Made by a program: the position numbers and the translations under genes
NCBI GenBank assembly: GCA_934154785.1
Contig: CAKPGL010000001.1
Coordinates: 186,001-250,000 of the forward strand
Length of the DNA: 64,000 nucleotides
From: an uncultured Bacilli bacterium
Lineage (GTDB): Bacteria > Bacillota_I > Bacilli_A > RF39 > UBA660
Direction of reading: 5' to 3'
The notes under the pieces: model-generated
The model's input: only the letters and a program-made list of their open reading frames with translations
Database searches by the model: none
Told to the model about the DNA's origin: nothing
Shown here: positions 59,320 to 64,000 of the stretch, piece by piece
Layout: each line of letters starts with the position of its first letter
Numbering within the stretch: position 1 is the stretch's first letter

Positions 59320-60402
59320 ATGGAATATATTATAATTAGTTTACTTGTATTAATACTTATTTTAGTTGTAATATCTTTAATGAAAAATATAAATGAATCT
59401 AATATTACTGAAAGACTTGGAAAATTAGAAACAAACATGATTAAAGAAATTGGAGATTTTAAGGACAAGCTAAGTCGTGATTTTAATGATGATTTTTTAA
59501 AACTAAATGATAGTATTGACTACCGACTTAGATTTATTAATGACAAGGTTAATGAGAGATTAGACCAAAATTTTGAGAAAACTAATAAAACTTTTACTTC
59601 TGTATTAGAAAGATTAAGTAAAATAGATGAAGCCCAGAGAAAGATAGATATTTTATCTAATGATATAGTCTCTTTACAAAGTATTTTAACTGATAAAAAA
59701 ACTAGAGGAGTATTTGGAGAAGTAAATTTAAAGCATATTTTAACAAATGTATTTGGTGAAGAAAACAACAAAGTTTATAAGTTACAGTATTCTTTTCCCA
59801 ATGGTACTATAGCGGACTGTGTTGTCTTTGCCCCAGAACCAATAGGAATGCTCGCAATTGATTCTAAATTTCCTTTGGAACATTATCAAATTATGGTGGA
59901 TAAAAGAAATGATATAACAATTAGAAGTCAAGCAGAAAAATTATTTAAACTTGATATGAAAAAACATATAGATGTTATTAGTGAAAAATATATTATTCCT
60001 AATGTAACTACTGATCAAGCAATTATGTTTTTACCAGCTGAAGCTTTATTTGCGGAGGTTAATGCTTATCATCAAGATATAATCGATTATGCTTATAAGA
60101 AAAAAGTGTGGATAACTTCTCCAACAACACTAATTAGTACACTTACCACTTTACAAATACTAATGAAAAATATTGAAAGAGATAAGTATACTAAGATTAT
60201 TCATCAAGAATTACGTTTATTAGATGAAGAATTTAAGAGATACAAAGATAGGTGGGACAAACTATATAAAAGTATTGAAACAGTATCTAAAGATGTAAAA
60301 GAAATTCATACCACAACGGATAAAATAACTAAAAGATTTAATTCAATTAATCAAGTAGAAATAGGAGAGATACAATATGAAGAAAATAAAGATAGTAAAT
60401 AA
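59320..60402 (+). CDS. rmuC: DNA recombination protein RmuC
   Basis: 360 residues. N-terminal membrane helix (about 3-22), coiled coil (about 25-120) and the RmuC domain (about 130-320; GVFGEVNLKHILTNVFGE, DCVVFAPEPIGMLAIDSKFPLEHYQ, ITSPTTLISTLTTLQILMKNIERDKY). The domain has the restriction-endonuclease-like fold, with Glu and Asp-x-Lys (DSK). It limits inversions in short repeats. Start at 59320 after GGTGA; overlaps the next gene by 26 bases. Confidence 0.92.
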   Translation: MEYIIISLLVLILILVVISLMKNINESNITERLGKLETNMIKEIGDFKDKLSRDFNDDFLKLNDSIDYRLRFINDKVNERLDQNFEKTNKTFTSVLERLSKIDEAQRKIDILSNDIVSLQSILTDKKTRGVFGEVNLKHILTNVFGEENNKVYKLQYSFPNGTIADCVVFAPEPIGMLAIDSKFPLEHYQIMVDKRNDITIRSQAEKLFKLDMKKHIDVISEKYIIPNVTTDQAIMFLPAEALFAEVNAYHQDIIDYAYKKKVWITSPTTLISTLTTLQILMKNIERDKYTKIIHQELRLLDEEFKRYKDRWDKLYKSIETVSKDVKEIHTTTDKITKRFNSINQVEIGEIQYEENKDSK

Positions 60403-60985
60403 ATTGTTAATAAGCATATCATTACTAATAAATACAATATGTTTAATATTAACATTGCTAGGTAAATATAATTCTAATATATTAATTTGTATATGTTATT
60501 ATGGAATGGTATTTGTTCCAAGTATTTGTAGAAAATTAAAACTAAAAATTACAGATATTATAGAACTAATATATTTATTATTCGTTATATTAGCTAGTTT
60601 ATTTGGAAGTATTTTACACTTTTATGGTTTAATATACTGGTTTGATTCATTTACACATTATATTTCAGGTATGTTAACAGCCTTTTTAGGATTTATTTTG
60701 TTAAATAGATTTAAAAAATTAGATAGTAAGAACTATGTATTTAATGTTACTTATATAATCTTTGTATCTTTATCGGTTGCGGCACTTTGGGAGATATTTG
60801 AATTTACTGCGGATAATTTATTACATGGTGACGCTCAAAAAGTATTAGAAACGGGTGTTACTGATACTATGAAAGATATAATTTGTGCTTTTCTAGGTAG
60901 TATTTTAGTATCAATTAGTTATTTATATGAATATATGAACAATAAAAAGTTAGTTATTACTAATTTTATTAAAACATTAAAATAA
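60377..60985 (+). CDS. DUF2238-like integral membrane protein
   Basis: 202 residues with about six helices. The pattern YWFDSFTHYISGMLTAFLGF, ALWEIFEFTADNLLHG and TGVTDTMKDIICAFLGSI fits the DUF2238/YjdF family of unknown function, with conserved Asp, His and Glu in the membrane. Start within the end of rmuC, SD AGGAGA. Confidence 0.7.
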   Translation: MKKIKIVNKLLISISLLINTICLILTLLGKYNSNILICICYYGMVFVPSICRKLKLKITDIIELIYLLFVILASLFGSILHFYGLIYWFDSFTHYISGMLTAFLGFILLNRFKKLDSKNYVFNVTYIIFVSLSVAALWEIFEFTADNLLHGDAQKVLETGVTDTMKDIICAFLGSILVSISYLYEYMNNKKLVITNFIKTLK

Positions 60986-61013
60986 AGACCCAATCAATGA
61001 CTGAGTCTTTTTA
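60984..61013 (+). terminator. Terminator between convergent genes
   Basis: AAAGAC/GTCTTT stem with additional partial pairing and a T run. Confidence 0.65.
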
Positions 61014-61025
61014 TTTTTATATATT

Positions 61026-61904
61026 TTAATTATTGTTATTATTGCTAGTATTAGTTGTGGAAACGGTTTGACATTGATTTTTAATGAAACAGTTAACGCA
61101 TTTAATTGCGTTATCATCACCGGTTCTCTTAGCAATAAAATTAATGACAGTTTCTACTATTATAAATGCAAGTAAAGCAATACCACCAGCAATTAATCTC
61201 TGAGTAAATTTCTTTTGTGCTTTTTTCATCTCGTCTTCTTTTTGTGAAGACGCTGCTTTAAATAAATCCATAGAACCTTTTATAACTAAAATAACGGGAA
61301 TAGCAATTTTTAGTAATGTATAAAGAAAACTTGTTATGGCAGGTAAAGCATTAGGGAATGTAAAGTTTGTTAAACCACCACAAGTAGTATTACCTAAAAA
61401 TGCGTTCTTTATTTCTTCAGCCTTTTTATTAGTAGGACTATCAGCATTATTATTAGTATTATTGTTAGTATTAGTATTAGCAAGTTTAATGACAGTTCTC
61501 TCAGAACTAATAATACCATCTGGTAAACAGTTGACTAAGGTATTTTCATCTTTAGTTTGGAAATTCAAGGTACCTTTCGGAACTTCAATTACACAATAAG
61601 TAGGGCATAAAGAATTACTTGCCATTAAAATGTACTTAGCTGTTGTTACTTTGTAAAATTCATTTTCAAGTGATTCATAACTGTTTCCACTTTCAGGTGT
61701 GTAGGTTTCATATTTATTAAAATTTGTAAATTTCCAATACACATTTAAAAGATTAACTCTTTTTGTGGAATCATTTTGTGTCACATTTATATAGTATGTA
61801 CATTTGTAAGTATCGCCTACATTAGCAGCATATACATTAGAATGAATTAACAAGGCAAGACAAATAGTTATAGTTATAAAAAAATATTTAAAAAGTTTTT
61901 TCAT
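61026..61904 (-). CDS. Pilin-like two-helix protein fused to a secreted domain (copy D)
   Basis: 292 residues on the minus strand. Sec signal (1-26), extracellular domain (about 27-140) with Cys pairs (YKCTYYINV, SLCPTYCVIE), Asn-rich linker, then the two-helix module (about 165-275): CGGLTNFTFPNALP, IPVILVIKGSMDLFKAASSQKEDEMKKAQKKFTQRLIAGG and tail CVNCFIKNQCQ. This is the same module as the T4SS pilin-like genes. TATAAT, 6 bases, AGGTGA, ATG on the minus strand. It lies 3 kb outside the main locus. Confidence 0.8.
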   Translation of the reverse strand: MKKLFKYFFITITICLALLIHSNVYAANVGDTYKCTYYINVTQNDSTKRVNLLNVYWKFTNFNKYETYTPESGNSYESLENEFYKVTTAKYILMASNSLCPTYCVIEVPKGTLNFQTKDENTLVNCLPDGIISSERTVIKLANTNTNNNTNNNADSPTNKKAEEIKNAFLGNTTCGGLTNFTFPNALPAITSFLYTLLKIAIPVILVIKGSMDLFKAASSQKEDEMKKAQKKFTQRLIAGGIALLAFIIVETVINFIAKRTGDDNAIKCVNCFIKNQCQTVSTTNTSNNNNN

Positions 61905-62026
61905 TAGTTATCACCTAAAATAATTATATCAATAATTAAACAATATTTAAATATAAAAATGAAAAGTTTTAAAAAAAATATATATTTTTTGCTTAAAAAC
62001 CTTTATAATGAAAGTAGGTGATAATA
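61905..62026. promoter_or_regulatory. Divergent promoters of copy D and RNase R
   Basis: Minus strand: TATAAT (61928-61923), 6 bases, AGGTGA. Plus strand: TATAAT (62004-62009), 6 bases, AGGTG (62016-62020), ATG 62027. Neither has a good -35. Confidence 0.55.
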
Positions 62027-64000
62027 ATGGAAGAGAAAATATTATCTTTATTATCTTCTTCAGATGAGGCTTATGATGTTCATGAAATAAATGATTATTT
62101 AGGGTTGAATTCTGTAGATGAGTTAAAGGAATTATTAAAATGTTTAAATAATTTGGAAGATAACTTAAAAGTATATCGAACTAAAAAAGATAAATACATA
62201 TTATTTAATAATAGTAATCTTCGTATAGGGAAAATGATGGCTAATAAGAAAGGTTATGGCTTTGTAGATATAGATGGTCCAGAAGATGTTTTTGTAGCGC
62301 CTACAAACATGAATAGTGCTATTCATGGAGATACTGTTGTTGTAGAAATAATATCTAAAAAAGGATTACAATTAGAAGGTAGAATTGTAAAGATTGTAGA
62401 ACGTAAAGTAAAACAAGTTGTAGGGGAAGTTTATATTAAAAATCATGCTTTCTATGTAAAACTTGATGATGATAAAGTTAAATTAGATATTAAACTTGAT
62501 AAGGATAAAACAAAAGGTGTAGTTGAAGGACATAAAGTACTTGTTAAACTTACTAGTAAATTAGAAGGTAATTTATATCGTGGAGAAGTAATAAAGATAC
62601 TAGGTCACAAAAATGATCCTGGTGTAGATATTTTATCAATAGTAGCAAAATATAACATACCTGATACTTTTTCTGAAAAAGTAATTAAAGAATTAGATTA
62701 TATTCCAGAAGAAGTAAAACCTAATGAAATGCAGGGAAGAACAGACTTAAGAGATGAAGTAATATTTACTATTGATGGTGATGATACAAAAGATATAGAT
62801 GATGCTATATCTATAGAAAAATTATCTAATGGGAATTATAAATTAGGTGTTCATATTGCGGATGTATCTTATTATGTTAAAGAAGGTAGTGCTTTAGATG
62901 ATGAAGCTTATTTGCGAGGTACAAGTGTTTATTTAGCAGATAGAGTTATACCTATGTTACCACATAAATTATCTAATGGTATTTGTTCACTAAATCCCGG
63001 TGTAGATCGTTTAGCGCTTTCTTGTGTAATGGAAATTAATGAACAAGGAGAAACTGTTGATTATAGTATTTTTGAAAGTGTAATTCGCTCTCGTATTCAA
63101 ATGACTTATAAAAAAGTTAATCTTATTTTAGAAGAAAATATTATTCCAGAAGATTATGAACCTTATGCTTCAAAATTACTTCTTATGAAGGAATTGGCGG
63201 GTATTTTACGTAAAATGAAAGAAAAAAGAGGCTATATTGACTTTGAAATAGATGAACCTAAAATTATAGTTGATGGAACTGGTAAAGCAATAGATGTTGT
63301 AAAAAGAGAACGTGGCACTGGTGAAAAACTAATTGAAGACTTTATGATAGCGGCTAATGAAACTGTTGCGACACATATATATTACATGGAATTACCATTC
63401 TTATATCGTGTTCATGGTGTTCCTAGTGAAGAAAAAATTGCTAATTTCTTAAAATTTATTAGTGTTTTAGGATATAATGTTAAACTTACTAGTAAAGAAA
63501 TATATCCAACTACGTTACAAGATTTATTAAGTCAACTTAAAGATAAAAAAGAATATCAAATTTTATCATCTATGTTACTTAGATGTATGCAAAAGGCGGT
63601 TTATGATAAAACAAATATTGGTCACTTTGGCTTAGGTAGTAAGTGTTACACGCATTTTACATCACCTATTAGAAGATATCCAGATACTACAGTTCATCGT
63701 TTAATTCGTAAGTATTTATTTAAAAATCAAATTGATAAAGATACAATAAATTATATTGACGATAAATTGGTTTATATTGGTGAACATACATCAGATACTG
63801 AAAGAATAGCGGCTGACTGTGAACGTGAAGTAGATGACATGAAAATGGCTGAATATATGATGGATCATATTGGTGAGGAATATGAAGGTATGATTACTAC
63901 AGTAACTAACTTTGGTATGTTTGTAGAATTACCTAATTTAGTAGAAGGTTTAGTTCGTATTGATGATCTAACTGATGATACTTATATATTTGATGAAGAA
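62027..64000 (+). CDS. rnr: Ribonuclease R (3' end outside window)
   Basis: 658 codons are present and the gene runs off the window. Order: winged helix (MEEKILSLLSSSDEAYDVHE), cold-shock domain (GKMMANKKGYGFVDIDGPEDVFVA), CSD2, RNB catalytic domain (DGDDTKDIDDAISIEKL with the metal-binding Asp residues, GVHIADVSYYV, FTSPIRRYPDTTVHR) and the start of the S1 domain (EGMITTVTNFGMFVEL). It degrades structured RNA from the 3' end and often acts with tmRNA-SmpB, which would be expected downstream. Single-domain start after AGGTGAT. Confidence 0.96.
   Translation, partial: MEEKILSLLSSSDEAYDVHEINDYLGLNSVDELKELLKCLNNLEDNLKVYRTKKDKYILFNNSNLRIGKMMANKKGYGFVDIDGPEDVFVAPTNMNSAIHGDTVVVEIISKKGLQLEGRIVKIVERKVKQVVGEVYIKNHAFYVKLDDDKVKLDIKLDKDKTKGVVEGHKVLVKLTSKLEGNLYRGEVIKILGHKNDPGVDILSIVAKYNIPDTFSEKVIKELDYIPEEVKPNEMQGRTDLRDEVIFTIDGDDTKDIDDAISIEKLSNGNYKLGVHIADVSYYVKEGSALDDEAYLRGTSVYLADRVIPMLPHKLSNGICSLNPGVDRLALSCVMEINEQGETVDYSIFESVIRSRIQMTYKKVNLILEENIIPEDYEPYASKLLLMKELAGILRKMKEKRGYIDFEIDEPKIIVDGTGKAIDVVKRERGTGEKLIEDFMIAANETVATHIYYMELPFLYRVHGVPSEEKIANFLKFISVLGYNVKLTSKEIYPTTLQDLLSQLKDKKEYQILSSMLLRCMQKAVYDKTNIGHFGLGSKCYTHFTSPIRRYPDTTVHRLIRKYLFKNQIDKDTINYIDDKLVYIGEHTSDTERIAADCEREVDDMKMAEYMMDHIGEEYEGMITTVTNFGMFVELPNLVEGLVRIDDLTDDTYIFDEE

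Noticed and set aside
44795..61904. Integrative conjugative element
   Set aside because: No relaxase, integrase, oriT or direct-repeat ends visible, and housekeeping flanks; kept as a secretion-like locus.
1..64000. Reassigned TGA (Trp) code as in Mollicutes
   Set aside because: Trp is encoded by TGG throughout, and TGA ends genes such as those at 38161 and 38979.
1..64000. CRISPR array or tRNA/rRNA genes
   Set aside because: No regularly spaced repeats, and no cloverleaf or rRNA-like segments noticed; only the T-box was found among RNA elements.

Overview
The window is low-GC, AT-rich DNA (A/T-biased codons, poly-purine Shine-Dalgarno sites, Rho-independent terminators after most transcription units) from a Bacillota, most likely a Bacilli-related lineage. 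TGA is used as a stop codon (for example at the end of the LiaF-like gene), so this is not a code-4 Mollicute. An alpha/beta-type small acid-soluble spore protein behind a near-perfect sigma-G promoter and a CotY/CotZ-type coat protein show sporulation ancestry, probably with active sporulation. EzrA, Agr quorum sensing, a T-box tyrS leader, MurT/GatD-like genes and OatA-like acyltransferase fit a Gram-positive envelope. I think of an uncultured gut Bacilli lineage, but nothing here fixes the genus.

Layout. 1-3.9 kb: 3' end of a degenerate hybrid histidine kinase, then a P-type Ca2+ ATPase. 3.9-6.9 kb: an agr system in convergent form: agrA-agrC on the plus strand against agrB-agrD on the minus strand, including a 40-residue AgrD. 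7-12.4 kb: cold-shock protein, ribosome hibernation factor, a MurT/GatD-like pair whose GatD partner lacks its catalytic residues, RNHCP and UPF0316 proteins. 12.4-15.1 kb: an operon of a prepilin-like protein, a signal peptidase I, two paralogous secreted proteins with conserved ends and divergent middles, and a small acidic protein. 15-24 kb: PrsA-like foldase, an acyltransferase with two SGNH domains, RdgB, a double-thioredoxin anchored protein, patatin, TrpRS. 24-30 kb: PopT/DUF368, CotYZ-like protein, proline-rich protein, T-box-HAD-deoC-tyrS. 30-36.6 kb: rpsD with structured leader, NfeD-stomatin pair, EzrA, Nudix, ThiI, SASP. 36.6-39.4 kb: FtsX permease pseudogene, LiaF/DUF4097 pair, a gene remnant. 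39.4-44.7 kb: FtsE/FtsX-type ABC transporter with its own OmpR-type two-component system.

44.7-58.9 kb (plus 61 kb) is the most unusual part: a chromosomal type IV secretion-like locus with a TadZ-like protein, two-helix pilin-like proteins, VirB6/TrbL, PrgI/VirB3, a split VirB4, a SpoIID+CHAP wall hydrolase, a bitopic lipoprotein and a VirD4 coupling ATPase. No relaxase, integrase or attachment site is visible and the flanks are housekeeping genes, so it may be a domesticated secretion machine rather than a conjugative element. The window closes with rhodanese, RmuC, a DUF2238-like membrane protein, a fourth pilin-like paralog and the start of RNase R.

A recurring regulatory signature runs through the window: about 16 genes have a -10 box, 5 or 6 bases, then GGTGA/AGGTGAT and the start codon, so the predicted mRNA 5' end coincides with the ribosome binding site.
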